Assembly: GCA_035696365.1 (NCBI GenBank)
Contig: DASRQS010000050.1
Location: forward strand, 124,001 to 188,000
DNA length: 64,000 bases
DNA from: JALYLC01 sp035696365
Lineage (GTDB): Bacteria > Actinomycetota > Thermoleophilia > Gaiellales > JALYLC01
Reading direction: 5' to 3'
Shown: positions 1 to 8,654 of the stretch, one piece after another
How the letters are laid out: each line of letters begins with the position of its first letter
Numbering within the stretch: the first letter of the stretch is position 1
The notes under the pieces: generated by a model
Told to the model about the DNA's origin: nothing
Database searches by the model: none
Seen by the model: only the letters and a program-made list of their open reading frames with translations
Position numbers and translations under genes: made by a program

Positions 1-680
1 CGCTCGCTGTAGTCGAACCACTCGCGGATGACCTCGCGGATCACGTCTGCGCCGTAGTGGGCGCAGAGCTCCTTGAGGCGGCGCTCGGCGATCCTCGCCG
101 CGCCGAGGCCGGCGAGGTAGTCGCCGTACCACTGCTCCGGCACCCGGATCCGGCTCCGGCACATGCGGATGATGTCCTCGACGTTCTCGTTGGCCCGCTG
201 CACGCGGACGCACGGGAACGTGAGCGCGCCCTCGTCGTAGACGTCCTTCGCGGCCGGCACGTAGGTGGTCGGCAGCGCGTTGCCGCAGTCGGCCTGGTGG
301 GCCTTCGCGACTGCGGTGAAGAGATGCTCGCCGTCCACGAACACGGGGATGAGGATGGCGTGGTCGGCCGAGTGCGTGTTGCCGAGGTAGGGGTCGTTGT
401 GGAGGAACGCGTCGCCCTCGGCGAGGTCGTCGTGCAGCTCGGTCATCGCCTCGGCGAGGTATTGCGAGCCCATGATGTGCACGGGCAGGCCCTCCGCGGA
501 GGCGAGCAGCTCGTTGTAGGCCGTGACGATGGCGCACGAGAAGTCGCGCGCCTGGTTGATGACCGACGAACGCGCCGAGCGAAGCAGGGTGTTCGTCATC
601 TCGCGGCAGATGCCGTCGAGCCGGTTGGCGACGACCGCCAGCCTGATCGGGTCGAACGTGCGCTCCTGGGCGCTGCTCAC
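1..680 (-). CDS. Hydantoinase B / oxoprolinase family subunit (HyuB), partial
   Basis: This is the N-terminal 226 residues of a HyuB-type subunit; the gene runs off the left edge of the window. The reading frame is open from a GTG at 680. It contains typical family stretches: an N-terminal 'FDPIRLAVVANRLDGICREM', then 'EGDAFLHNDPYLGNTHSADH' and 'FTAVAKAHQADCG'. With HyuA the family carries out ATP-dependent hydrolysis of cyclic amides (5-oxoproline, hydantoins, caprolactam) or ATP-dependent carboxylation of ketones. The GTG overlaps the hyuA stop as GTGA (677-680), so translation is coupled. It is the last visible gene of the minus-strand operon starting at 5827. Substrate cannot be read from the sequence. 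Confidence 0.88.
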   Translation of the reverse strand, partial: MSSAQERTFDPIRLAVVANRLDGICREMTNTLLRSARSSVINQARDFSCAIVTAYNELLASAEGLPVHIMGSQYLAEAMTELHDDLAEGDAFLHNDPYLGNTHSADHAILIPVFVDGEHLFTAVAKAHQADCGNALPTTYVPAAKDVYDEGALTFPCVRVQRANENVEDIIRMCRSRIRVPEQWYGDYLAGLGAARIAERRLKELCAHYGADVIREVIREWFDYSE

Positions 681-2779
681 AGCGTGGCCTCCGCTCGCGA
701 AGAGTTGGCAGGTGCTTGCTCGCGCTCGAGCAGGTAGTCGCCCCGCTCGGTGACCGTGGCCGTCCAGCCCGGGTACACGACCACGGTCGTGGTGGGGAGC
801 TCGACGACGGCCGGGCCGGGGATGCGCTCGCCCGGCTGGACGGCCGAGCCGAGGTGGACGGGCGTCTGCTGCGGGTCGTCCCCGCCCCACCACATCGGGC
901 GCGGCTCGGCGCTCGGCGGCTCCCGCCCGTCGCTGGACGCCTTGGCCAGCGTCGGCTTCGCCAGGGCCACGCGCGCGCGGCCCTTCCAGTACAGGCACTC
1001 GACCGCTTGGCCGAGCTCCTTGACCGCGAAGACCCGCTCGTGGGTCTCGTGGAACGCCTCGACGAGCGCGTCCACGTCGGCCTGGGTCTCGAAGCGCCTG
1101 CAGGGGAGCGCCACGTCGAGCTCCCACACCTGGTACGGATAGCGCGCCTCCACGACGTAGTCCTGCAGCCGGGCCTCGGCCGGGACGTCCATCTGCGTGA
1201 AGAACTCGTCGATCTGGCGGTCGAGGCTCTCCAGCCCGTCGTTGACGAGCGCGAAGTCGAACTGGTTGCTGTCGGCCCGGCGGCTGACGGTGAACTCGGC
1301 GACGATGTCGCCGAGCAGGCCGCCGGTCGCCGACAGCGCGGCCGCGGTCTGCGGCACGAGCACCCTGTCGCAGCCGAGCTCCTCGGCGATCTTCGCCATC
1401 GTCAGCCCGCCCGCGCCGCCGCCCGCGATCACGATGGACTCGCGCGGGTCGATGCCCTGGTTGATCGTGATCTCCCGGACGGCGCCGACCATGTGCTCGT
1501 TCGCGACGGCCAGGATCGCCCACGCGGCGCGCTGCACGCTGAAGCCGAGCGGCTCGGCGATGGCGCTCGCGATCGTGCGCCGCGCCGCCTCGGCGTCGAG
1601 CGCGAGCCGGCCGCCGAGGAAGTAGCCGGGATCGATGTAGCCGAGCACGACGGCCGCGTCCGTCACGGTCGGATCGACACCGTCGCGCCCGTAGCAGGCA
1701 GGGCCGGGCTCGGCGCCTGCGCTCTGCGGCCCGACGCGCAGCAGACCGCCGCTGTCGATCCAGGCGATGCTGCCACCGCCCGCGCCGACGTTCTTGACGT
1801 CGACGGAGGAGAGGCCGGTGATGTGGCCGGTGAAGACGCCGTCCAGCCAGGTCTCGCGCGTGAACTGCACCTCGCCGTGGCGGACGACGCCGACGTCGAA
1901 GCTCGTCCCGCCCGTGTCGCAGACGACGACGTTGTCGATCGGCGCCGCGACCTCCTTGCCCGCGACGGGCGCCATGGCCGGTCCCGAGTTGACCGTGTAG
2001 AGCGGGCGCTGAACCGTGTCCTTGAGCCGCAGCACGCCGCCGAACGAGGTCACGACGAGAAGCTCGCCGGCGAAGCCCGCCGCTCGCAGATCGTGCTCCA
2101 TGTCGCTCAGGTGCGCCTGCATCAGCGGCTTGAGCGACGCGTCGATTGCAGCCGAGGACGTGCGCCGGTACTCGCGGATGATCGGGTTGAGCCGCGAGGA
2201 CAGCGTGTAGGGGACGCCCGGCAGCTCGCGCTCGATCAGCGATCCGATCAGCTCCTCGTGGGCCGGGTTTGCGATCGACCAGAGCAGGGAGACCGCGATC
2301 GCCTCGATCTCCAGTCGCTTCAGCTCCTCCAGCAGCCGGCAGACGTCCGCCTCGGCCAGGGCCGTCACGACTGCGCCCTCCGACGACATCCGCTCGGGCA
2401 CCTCGAACGTCAGCCGGCGCGGGATGTAGGGCTCCGGATACGGCTGCCGGAAGTCGAACGGCCCCAGCTTCCCGCCCTCGCGGAAGACGAGCGTGTCGGG
2501 GAATCCCCTGGTCGTGAGCAGCGCGGTGCGAGCCGTGGAGCCCGTGATGATCGCGTTCGTCGAGCGGGTCGTCGCGTAGATCACGACCTCGGTCTGCGCG
2601 AGCAGCTCGCGGAGGACCAGCGAGCGCTCCGCCGCGGCGAGCTCGAGCGCGTGGGAGATACCGTCGAAGATCTTGCCGGGCGTCGTGGGCGCCTTGCTCA
2701 GCGAGAAGTGCCCGTCGTCGTCGGCGAGCACGACGTCGCTGAACGTGCCGCCAGTGTCAACAGCGATCCTGAAGGACAT
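677..2779 (-). CDS. Hydantoinase A / oxoprolinase family subunit (HyuA)
   Basis: A 700-residue protein starting MSFRIAVDTGGTFSDVV, the glycine-rich phosphate-binding start of the hydantoinase A/oxoprolinase/acetone-carboxylase ASKHA-fold family. Further conserved stretches are 'VCDTGGTSFDVGV' mid-protein, 'GAGGGSIAWID', 'AGAEPGPACYGR' and 'ITINQGIDPRESIVIAGGGAGG'. It binds ATP and partners HyuB, which follows with a GTGA overlap. The start at 2779 is preceded by an AGGAAGGAG ribosome-binding site and lies 17 bases after the HpaB/AbfD-like gene; the longer open frame upstream is a shadow of that gene. The context with a CoA ligase and beta-oxidation genes suggests a catabolic role. Lactam hydrolysis is my favoured reading; acetone-carboxylase-type activity is the alternative. 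Confidence 0.9.
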   Translation of the reverse strand: MSFRIAVDTGGTFSDVVLADDDGHFSLSKAPTTPGKIFDGISHALELAAAERSLVLRELLAQTEVVIYATTRSTNAIITGSTARTALLTTRGFPDTLVFREGGKLGPFDFRQPYPEPYIPRRLTFEVPERMSSEGAVVTALAEADVCRLLEELKRLEIEAIAVSLLWSIANPAHEELIGSLIERELPGVPYTLSSRLNPIIREYRRTSSAAIDASLKPLMQAHLSDMEHDLRAAGFAGELLVVTSFGGVLRLKDTVQRPLYTVNSGPAMAPVAGKEVAAPIDNVVVCDTGGTSFDVGVVRHGEVQFTRETWLDGVFTGHITGLSSVDVKNVGAGGGSIAWIDSGGLLRVGPQSAGAEPGPACYGRDGVDPTVTDAAVVLGYIDPGYFLGGRLALDAEAARRTIASAIAEPLGFSVQRAAWAILAVANEHMVGAVREITINQGIDPRESIVIAGGGAGGLTMAKIAEELGCDRVLVPQTAAALSATGGLLGDIVAEFTVSRRADSNQFDFALVNDGLESLDRQIDEFFTQMDVPAEARLQDYVVEARYPYQVWELDVALPCRRFETQADVDALVEAFHETHERVFAVKELGQAVECLYWKGRARVALAKPTLAKASSDGREPPSAEPRPMWWGGDDPQQTPVHLGSAVQPGERIPGPAVVELPTTTVVVYPGWTATVTERGDYLLEREQAPANSSRAEATL

Positions 2780-2796
2780 GGGCCGGCTCCTTCCTG

Positions 2797-4260
2797 CTAG
2801 GCGGTGGCCGGTGCGGCGACTGCGGCGCGGCCCGTGAGGGCCCGGTCCACGATCGCTTTGCAGTGACCCAGGTCGGCCTCGCGGTACATCGCGAGGATCT
2901 CCGCGGCGGGCGAGCCCGAGCCGTGGATGATCTCCGTGTTCCAGTAGCCCGAGTACTCCGACGCGGCCAGGTCGCGGATGAGCTTGAACACGCGCAGCCG
3001 CTCCCACGCCGAGCCGGGCTCGGCGCCGCGGAAGTACTTCTCGACCAGCGGCTTGATGTCGGGCGCCATGAGATCCGACTCGAGCGGCGCCGTCGTGACG
3101 GCGCCTCCGGCGATCTCGAGCAGCAGCCGCGTGGCCGTGAAGTGGCATTCCATGCAGGTGATCTTCCCGGCGTTCGTGAGCACCGGATCGGGGATCTGGT
3201 AGCCGCCGCGCGAGTAGCTCTCGGCCGAGGCGGCGACGCCGAGCGCCCAGACCGAGCGCTCCATCTTGATCATCTGCGCGATCTTCTCGCGGATGTGGCC
3301 GATGCCGGCCACGCCGTTGAGCTCTGCGATCCGCGCCGCGGCGCCGATGAAGAGGCGCAGCCGCCCGGACTCGGTTCCGAGGTAGCCCTGGCGGTTGACG
3401 CTCGCGAAGAGGTTGGCGACGTCGCCCGCGTGTTGCCATTCGCCGTTCAGGAAGACGCGCTCGTGCGGCACGAAGACGTCGTTGAAGACGGTGAAGGTCT
3501 CCGCGAGCTCGTCGTGGGACGAGATCGGCGCCTCCCACTCGCTGTCGCTGCCCGCGTTGAACGCGCGCGCGACCATCGTGATCCCGGGCGTGTCGACGGG
3601 GATCGCGAACGCGACCGCGTAGTCGGCGTCCTCCTTGCGCATGGCGCGCGTGGGGATCACGATCAGCTCCTCGGCGCCGACCGAGCCCGACGTGTGCGCC
3701 TTGGCGCCGCGCACGACGATGCCGTCGTCGTTGCGCTCGACGACGCGCAGGTACATGTCGGGATCGTCCTGCTCCGACGGGCGCTTGCTGCGATCGCCCT
3801 TGACGTCGGTGACCGCCGCCGCCGCCATGATCTGCTCGCGCTGGAAGCGGCGCGCGTACTCGACGACGCGCTCGTGGTAGCTCGTGCCGTGCGCGCGGTC
3901 GACGTCGATGGTCGCGACCATCAGCGCCTGCAGCTCGTCGCGGCCGATGCTGGCGTAGCCGCTCAGCGGAGAGCGCTCGGCCAGCAGCTGCGCCGCCTTG
4001 AGGTTCTGCAGCAGGTCCTCCTGGCTCGTCGCCATGTGCCAGAAGACATGGCATTCCTCACCGTTCAGATCGGGGCTCGCGATCATCGTCCCGGCCGTCT
4101 CCGGATCGAAAGCCGCCTGGTACAACCAACTGCCCCACGAGATCAGCGTGGGGGCGAACTCGGGGTGACGCGACGGATCGACGGCCTCCCCGCGCCAGCG
4201 GAAGTCGGCCTTCCGGAGCAGGAGCCGCCTGGACAGTTCCTCGGGTGTGCAGAGCGCCAT
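2797..4260 (-). CDS. 4-hydroxyphenylacetate 3-monooxygenase / 4-hydroxybutyryl-CoA dehydratase family flavoprotein
   Basis: A 487-residue protein of the HpaB/AbfD flavoprotein fold. It resembles AbfD along its length: 'DRAHGTSYHERVVEYARRFQ', 'DVKGDRSKRPSEQDDPDMYL', 'DGIVVRGAKAHTSGS' and the C-terminal 'ASEYSGYWNTEIIHGSGSP'. AbfD holds a [4Fe-4S] cluster with Cys99, Cys103, His292 and Cys299. By my alignment from memory the matching positions here are Ser100, Ser104, Asn289 and Thr296, so the cluster site is lost. The protein is therefore more likely a reduced-flavin-dependent monooxygenase than a dehydratase. No flavin reductase gene is visible nearby. The ATG at 4260 has an AGGAG site and follows the CoA-ligase stop by 22 bases. 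Confidence 0.8.
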   Translation of the reverse strand: MALCTPEELSRRLLLRKADFRWRGEAVDPSRHPEFAPTLISWGSWLYQAAFDPETAGTMIASPDLNGEECHVFWHMATSQEDLLQNLKAAQLLAERSPLSGYASIGRDELQALMVATIDVDRAHGTSYHERVVEYARRFQREQIMAAAAVTDVKGDRSKRPSEQDDPDMYLRVVERNDDGIVVRGAKAHTSGSVGAEELIVIPTRAMRKEDADYAVAFAIPVDTPGITMVARAFNAGSDSEWEAPISSHDELAETFTVFNDVFVPHERVFLNGEWQHAGDVANLFASVNRQGYLGTESGRLRLFIGAAARIAELNGVAGIGHIREKIAQMIKMERSVWALGVAASAESYSRGGYQIPDPVLTNAGKITCMECHFTATRLLLEIAGGAVTTAPLESDLMAPDIKPLVEKYFRGAEPGSAWERLRVFKLIRDLAASEYSGYWNTEIIHGSGSPAAEILAMYREADLGHCKAIVDRALTGRAAVAAPATA

Positions 4261-4282
4261 CACGGCTCCTGTCGGTTCGGGG

Positions 4283-5827
4283 TCACGGGCGCGCCGGCTC
4301 GGCCGCGACGGCCGCCTCGGCAGACGCGCAGAGGGCGCGGCGGTCGACCTTGCCGGTCGAGCCGCGGGGTAGGTGATCGAGGACGAAGATGCGCTCGGGC
4401 ACGGCGAAGTCCGCCACCACGCGCGCCAGGTGCCCGCGCACCGCCTCGGCATCGAGCTCGTGGCGGCCCCGCAGCGCGACGAACGCGACCACGCGCTCGC
4501 CGAACACGGGATGCGGGGCGCCGACGACGGCAGCCTCGGCGATCTCGGGCAAGAGACTGAGCGCGGCTTCCACCTGGAGCGGGCTGACCTTCTCGCCACC
4601 GCGGTTGATGACCTCCGACGCACGGCCCACGAGCGTGAGGAAGCCGTCCTCGCAGATGCTGCCGAGGTCGCCGGTGACGAGCCAGCGGCCGCGTATGACC
4701 TCGTTCGTGCGCGCGCGGTCGCGCCAGTACTTCTTCATCCGGCTCGGCCCGGCGAGCAGCAGCTCCCCGACCTCGCCGGGCGGCAGCTGCTCGTCGTCGG
4801 GCCCGACGACCCTGTGCTCGGCGCCCGGCACCGGCCGTCCGACAGTGCCGGCGTGCTCCGGGAGGTCGCCGGGGTCGAGCAGGTGGCTGACCGAGGTGAA
4901 CTCCGTGAGGCCGTAGGAGTTGTAGAGCCGCAGGTGCGGCCAGCGGGCGGCGATGTCTTCGATCCAGGCCTCGGGCATCGGCGAGCCGCCGTAGCACGCG
5001 ATCCGGCAGGCCGAGAAGATCTCGTCGTCGCCTGCGCCCGTCGCGAGCAGCCGCAGGATCCCCGGGACGCCCATCAGGAAGGTCGAGGGCCTCAGGCGCA
5101 GCGCCTCGCGCGCGGCGGCGACTCCGAACGCGGGCAGGAGGTCCACCGATCCGCCGACGAGCAGCATGTGCGCGAGCTGATCGCAGAAGCCCGTGTTGTG
5201 GAACAGCGGCACCATCACGAGCGTGCGATCGTCCGCACCCGTGCCCATGGCCTCGACATACGCGCCGGCCGCCGACACCAGGCCCTCGTGCGTGATCACC
5301 GCGCCCTTCGGGACGCCGGTGCTGCCGGACGTGAAGCTGATCAGGGCGTGGCTCGAGGGCGTGACTGCCTCCGCGACGGCGCCCGCGGAGCGACCGGCCC
5401 AGATCGACCCCGGCCCGGCATCGAGGCCCGTGAGCTGCAGGAGCGCCGACCCCGCGCGCCGGGCGCCTGCGGTCACGGACTCGAGGAACTCCTCGTCGGA
5501 GAGGACGACGCGCGGCTGCAGCAACGCGATCTGCAGCTCCAGCTCGTAGGGGCTGAGGCGGTAGCTGAGTGGCGCCGCGACCGCTCCGGTATCGAGGCAG
5601 GCCAGGAACGCGACGATCCACTCGAGCGAGTTGAGGCCGAGGATCGCGACGCGATCGCCGGGTCGCACGCCGTGATGCCGCAGCAGGCCGTTGAACGCGG
5701 CGACGAGCGCCCCCAGGTCCGCGTAGCTGACACCGCTCTGGGCAGCGACGACAGCCGGCGCGTCCGGAGTCGACTGGGCACGCTCGCGAACGACGGCCGG
5801 AAGCAGGGGGATTCGAGTCGTCTTCAT
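4283..5827 (-). CDS. AMP-forming acyl-CoA ligase
   Basis: A 514-residue member of the ANL superfamily, which activates a carboxylate to its CoA thioester through an acyl-adenylate. Visible motifs are the P-loop 'ISFTSGSTGVPKG', 'LYNSYGLTEFTS' (A5), 'TGDLGSICEDGFLTLVGR' (A7/A8) and the terminal 'PRGSTGKVDRRAL' with the catalytic lysine (A10). I take the ATG at 5827; the frame also opens at a TTG at 5839, but that lies inside an operator-like palindrome. It is the first gene of the operon ligase, HpaB/AbfD-like, hyuA, hyuB. Length and motifs fit medium-chain or aromatic acid ligases; the substrate is not deducible. Confidence 0.9.
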   Translation of the reverse strand: MKTTRIPLLPAVVRERAQSTPDAPAVVAAQSGVSYADLGALVAAFNGLLRHHGVRPGDRVAILGLNSLEWIVAFLACLDTGAVAAPLSYRLSPYELELQIALLQPRVVLSDEEFLESVTAGARRAGSALLQLTGLDAGPGSIWAGRSAGAVAEAVTPSSHALISFTSGSTGVPKGAVITHEGLVSAAGAYVEAMGTGADDRTLVMVPLFHNTGFCDQLAHMLLVGGSVDLLPAFGVAAAREALRLRPSTFLMGVPGILRLLATGAGDDEIFSACRIACYGGSPMPEAWIEDIAARWPHLRLYNSYGLTEFTSVSHLLDPGDLPEHAGTVGRPVPGAEHRVVGPDDEQLPPGEVGELLLAGPSRMKKYWRDRARTNEVIRGRWLVTGDLGSICEDGFLTLVGRASEVINRGGEKVSPLQVEAALSLLPEIAEAAVVGAPHPVFGERVVAFVALRGRHELDAEAVRGHLARVVADFAVPERIFVLDHLPRGSTGKVDRRALCASAEAAVAAEPARP

Positions 5828-5830
5828 CTG

Positions 5831-5850
5831 TCTACCCAACGATAGGTAGA
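5831..5850. promoter_or_regulatory. Operator-like palindrome, site 1 (ligase operon promoter)
   Basis: Inverted repeat TCTACC, 8-base centre, GGTAGA just upstream of the ligase start. Read on the minus strand it contains CCTATCGTTGGGTAGA, which aligns in register with three further copies of the same 16-mer at 5956, 9442 and 9521. It is the most degenerate copy. Proposed binding site of the TetR protein encoded at 8019-8654. Confidence 0.5.
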
Positions 5851-5923
5851 TGAGGGTAGCGAGCGACTCGCGGGCGTGTCAAGCAGTGCCTTGCAAGCGA
5901 TCAATCTGCCGGAAAGTGCAATC

Positions 5924-5951
5924 TTGACACGGTAGGCGACTGGAGTATTCT
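5924..5951 (+). promoter_or_regulatory. Sigma70-type promoter for the dehydrogenase/thiolase operon
   Basis: TTGACA at 5924-5929, a 16-base spacer, and TATTCT at 5946-5951. The expected start of transcription, about 5958, falls inside operator-like site 2, so a bound repressor would block initiation. Confidence 0.6.
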
Positions 5952-5955
5952 CCTG

Positions 5956-5971
5956 CCTATCGCACGTTAGG
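5956..5971. promoter_or_regulatory. Operator-like palindrome, site 2
   Basis: CCTATCGCACGTTAGG, an imperfect palindrome with six of eight half-site positions symmetrical. It lies 5 bases downstream of the -10 element and 6 bases before the GTG at 5977. It shares CCTATCG with sites 1 and 4, and matches the register of the perfect palindromes at sites 3 and 4. Confidence 0.55.
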
Positions 5972-5976
5972 GAGAG

Positions 5977-6837
5977 GTGGCGGCCGTGGCGGAGACAGTC
6001 GGAATCATCGGCGCAGGCTTCATGGGATCGGGCATCGCCGAGAGCGCCGCGCTTGGCGGCTACGACGTCGTCCAGTGCGAGCCCGACGCCGCGGTGCTCG
6101 AACGCTCGCGCGCGCGCATCGAGCAGAGCCTCGCCCGCGCGGCCACGGCGGGCAAGCTCGAGGGCGCGAGCCCCGAGTCGGTGCTGGCTCGGATCACCTC
6201 CGCGACGGACATGGAAGCTGTGAGCGGCGCCCAGCTCGTCATCGAGGCGGTGGTCGAGGACTCGCTGGTCAAGGCCAAGGTCTTCCGCGAGCTCGACCGG
6301 CTGCTCCCCGCGGGCGTCCCGTTGGCGTCGAACACCTCGTCGATCCCGATCGCCCGCCTGGCTGCCGCGACCGGGCAGCCCGAGCGCGTGCTCGGGCTGC
6401 ACTTCTTCTCACCCGTGCCCGTCATGAAGCTCGTCGAGGTCGTCGTGGGGCTCGACACGGCGAGCGAGGTCGTGAAGCGCGCGGAGCAGTTCGTCGGCGC
6501 CATCGGCAAGCAGTCCATCCGCACCAAGGATCGCTCCGGCTTCGTCGTCAACCTCCTGCTCGTGCCCTATCTGATGGCGGGCGTGCGCATGCTCGAGGAG
6601 GGCTTCGCGAGCGCCGAGGACATCGACCTCGGCATGACGCTCGGCGCCGGGCACCCCATGGGCCCGCTGACGCTCTGCGACTTCATCGGGCTGGACGTCC
6701 TGCAGGCCGTGTGCGATTCGCTCTACGACGAGTTCAAGCGCCCGGACTTCGCGGCGCCCCCGCTGCTCAAGCGGCTCGTCGAGGCAGGGCACTGGGGCCG
6801 CAAGTCCGGCCGCGGCTTCTACGAATACGCCCGATGA
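5977..6837 (+). CDS. 3-hydroxyacyl-CoA dehydrogenase (3-hydroxybutyryl-CoA dehydrogenase type)
   Basis: A 286-residue single-function dehydrogenase that oxidises a 3-hydroxyacyl-CoA to the 3-ketoacyl-CoA with NAD. The Rossmann motif GIIGAGFMGSGIA is near the N-terminus. The catalytic His lies in 'LGLHFFSPVPVMKLVE', followed by 'KDRSGFVVNLLLVPYLM' and the C-terminal-domain signature 'GAGHPMGPLTLCDFIGLD'. The start is GTG at 5977 or GTG at 5986; GGGAGAGG sits at a better distance from the second. The gene is coupled to the thiolase by ATGA (6834-6837) and is read from the TTGACA/TATTCT promoter under the proposed TetR operator. Confidence 0.93.
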   Translation: MAAVAETVGIIGAGFMGSGIAESAALGGYDVVQCEPDAAVLERSRARIEQSLARAATAGKLEGASPESVLARITSATDMEAVSGAQLVIEAVVEDSLVKAKVFRELDRLLPAGVPLASNTSSIPIARLAAATGQPERVLGLHFFSPVPVMKLVEVVVGLDTASEVVKRAEQFVGAIGKQSIRTKDRSGFVVNLLLVPYLMAGVRMLEEGFASAEDIDLGMTLGAGHPMGPLTLCDFIGLDVLQAVCDSLYDEFKRPDFAAPPLLKRLVEAGHWGRKSGRGFYEYAR

Positions 6838-8009
6838 TGCACAACGACCCCATCGCGCTCGTCGGCGGAGTGCGCACCGCCGTCGGCAGCTTCGGTGGAG
6901 CGCTCAAGGATGTCGAGGCGGCTGACCTGGGCGCAGCCTGCATCCGCGAGTTGATCGCGCGCGTGGGCATCGACGGCGGCGAGGTCGAGGAGGTCGTGAT
7001 GGGCCAGGTCGCCCAGGTGGGCCCGGATGCCTACAACGCGAGGCGCTGTGCGCTCGGCGCGGGGCTTCCGCCGTCGTCGACGGCGATGAATGTGAACCGG
7101 CTCTGCTCCTCGGGGCTGCAGGCGATCGTCAGCGGCGCGCAGTCGATCCTGGCGGGCCAGGCGCTGGTTGTGGCCGCCGGCGGCGACGAGTCGATGAGTC
7201 GGCAGCCGTTTCTCACCTACGGCGAGCGCGCCGGCTGGAGGCTCGGCTCGCGCGAGGCGATCGACGGCACGCTGTCGCTGCTGACCGACCCGTTCGGTGG
7301 GTATCAGATGGGCGTCACGGCCGAGAAAATCGCCGAGCAGCAGGAGGTCTCCCGCGAACAGCAGGATGCGTTTGCGCTGCTAAGCCAGCGGCGAGCCGCG
7401 GAAGCGATCGAACAGGGTCGTTTCGACGAGCAGATCGTGCCCATCGAGGCTCCGCGCGCGAGCGAGCCGTTTGCCCGGGACGAGCACCCGCGGGCGACCA
7501 CGCTGGAGCAACTGGCCGCCCTCAAGCCCGTCTTCCAGAAGGGCGGCTCCGTGACCGCCGGAAACTCGTCCGGCATCAACGACGGCGCCGCCGCGGTGCT
7601 GCTCATGCGGCTCTCCGAGGCGCGGGAGCGCGGCCTCCCCCCGCGGCTGCTCCTGCGCTCCTGGGCGGTCACCGGCATCGAGCCCGAGATCATGGGCTAC
7701 GCGCCCGCGATGTCGATCCCGAAGGCGCTCGAGCTGGCCGGCAAGACGCTCGACGACATCGACATCATCGAGCTGAACGAGGCCTTCGCGGCTCAGGCGG
7801 TGGCCGTGGCCGAGACGCTCCGGCTACCGGAGGAGAAGCTGAATCCCGACGGCGGGGCGATCGCCCTCGGCCATCCGGTCGGCGCGACCGGCGCCATCCT
7901 GACGGTGAAGCTCATGCACGCGCTCGAGCGGGCGGGAGCGCACTTCGGGCTCGTCTCGATGTGCATCGGCGGCGGCCAGGGCTTCGCCGCCGTGTTCGAG
8001 CGCCCTTGA
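6834..8009 (+). CDS. Acetyl-CoA acyltransferase (thiolase)
   Basis: A 391-residue thiolase that cleaves 3-ketoacyl-CoA with CoA, or condenses acetyl-CoA in reverse. Catalytic residues are visible: the nucleophilic Cys in 'NRLCSSGLQAI', the His in 'GGAIALGHPVGATGA', and the second Cys in 'CIGGGQGFA', with 'NEAFAAQ' before. The start ATG at 6834 overlaps the dehydrogenase stop; a second ATG follows at 6837. It forms a two-gene beta-oxidation operon with the dehydrogenase, divergent from the CoA-ligase operon. The convergent tetR gene begins 10 bases after its stop. Confidence 0.94.
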   Translation: MMHNDPIALVGGVRTAVGSFGGALKDVEAADLGAACIRELIARVGIDGGEVEEVVMGQVAQVGPDAYNARRCALGAGLPPSSTAMNVNRLCSSGLQAIVSGAQSILAGQALVVAAGGDESMSRQPFLTYGERAGWRLGSREAIDGTLSLLTDPFGGYQMGVTAEKIAEQQEVSREQQDAFALLSQRRAAEAIEQGRFDEQIVPIEAPRASEPFARDEHPRATTLEQLAALKPVFQKGGSVTAGNSSGINDGAAAVLLMRLSEARERGLPPRLLLRSWAVTGIEPEIMGYAPAMSIPKALELAGKTLDDIDIIELNEAFAAQAVAVAETLRLPEEKLNPDGGAIALGHPVGATGAILTVKLMHALERAGAHFGLVSMCIGGGQGFAAVFERP

Positions 8010-8018
8010 GCCGCGCCT

Positions 8019-8654
8019 TCAGGCAAGCGCCTGGGCCGATGACATCAGCGAGTCGAACTCGTCCCGGGCGATCTCGCCAGCGCCGGCCAGCCGGAGCCCG
8101 AAGCTGACGTAGACCAGGGCGACCTCGGACAGCGAGAGGCGGCCGCGGCGCTCGTACCAGGTGCCGACGTGTGTGCATTGTGCGAGGATCGCGAAGGCCG
8201 TCAGCTTCTCATCGAGCATGTCGAACGCGCCGGTGTACCGGCCCTCGGCGAGAATCTCGGTGAGCAGCCGCTCGTACTCGTCGCGCAGCCGCTGCACGAC
8301 CTTGCGGCGTTCGCCCGTCAGACTGCGCAGCTCCGTGTCTCCGAGGATCGCCTCCTTCGGCCGGTGGGCGTGCATCAGCACGTGGTGGATGATCAGCGTC
8401 GTGAGCTTGCGCTCGGGCGCCGTCTGCTGCTCGGTGCCGACGCGCACGCGATCGATCAGCTCGCGCATCGTCGAGTAGATGATCTCGAAGAGGATCTCCT
8501 GCTTGTCCTCATAGTGGTAGTAGATGCTCGCCGACTTGATGCCGAGGACCTGCGCGATCCCGCGGGTCGTCGTCGCCTCGAAGCCATGATTGAAGAACAG
8601 CTCGGCCGCGGCGCGCCGGATTTGGGACGATCGCTCCTCGGACGACGCCGTCAT
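8019..8654 (-). CDS. TetR family transcriptional regulator
   Basis: A 211-residue regulator with an N-terminal TetR helix-turn-helix, 'TTTRGIAQVLGIKSASIYYH', at about residues 28-47. A helical ligand-binding domain follows. It is the second gene of an operon with enoyl-CoA hydratase (overlap ATGA at 8651-8654) and thus lies downstream of two copies of the palindrome proposed as its operator, which implies autoregulation. By analogy to TetR-type FadR, PaaR and KstR2 regulators of acyl-CoA pathways, the inducer is probably a CoA thioester of the pathway; this is inference. Confidence 0.9.
   Translation of the reverse strand: MTASSEERSSQIRRAAAELFFNHGFEATTTRGIAQVLGIKSASIYYHYEDKQEILFEIIYSTMRELIDRVRVGTEQQTAPERKLTTLIIHHVLMHAHRPKEAILGDTELRSLTGERRKVVQRLRDEYERLLTEILAEGRYTGAFDMLDEKLTAFAILAQCTHVGTWYERRGRLSLSEVALVYVSFGLRLAGAGEIARDEFDSLMSSAQALA

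Noticed and set aside
2797..4260. Genuine 4-hydroxybutyryl-CoA dehydratase (AbfD)
   Set aside because: The four residues that bind its iron-sulfur cluster appear to be replaced by Ser, Ser, Asn and Thr.
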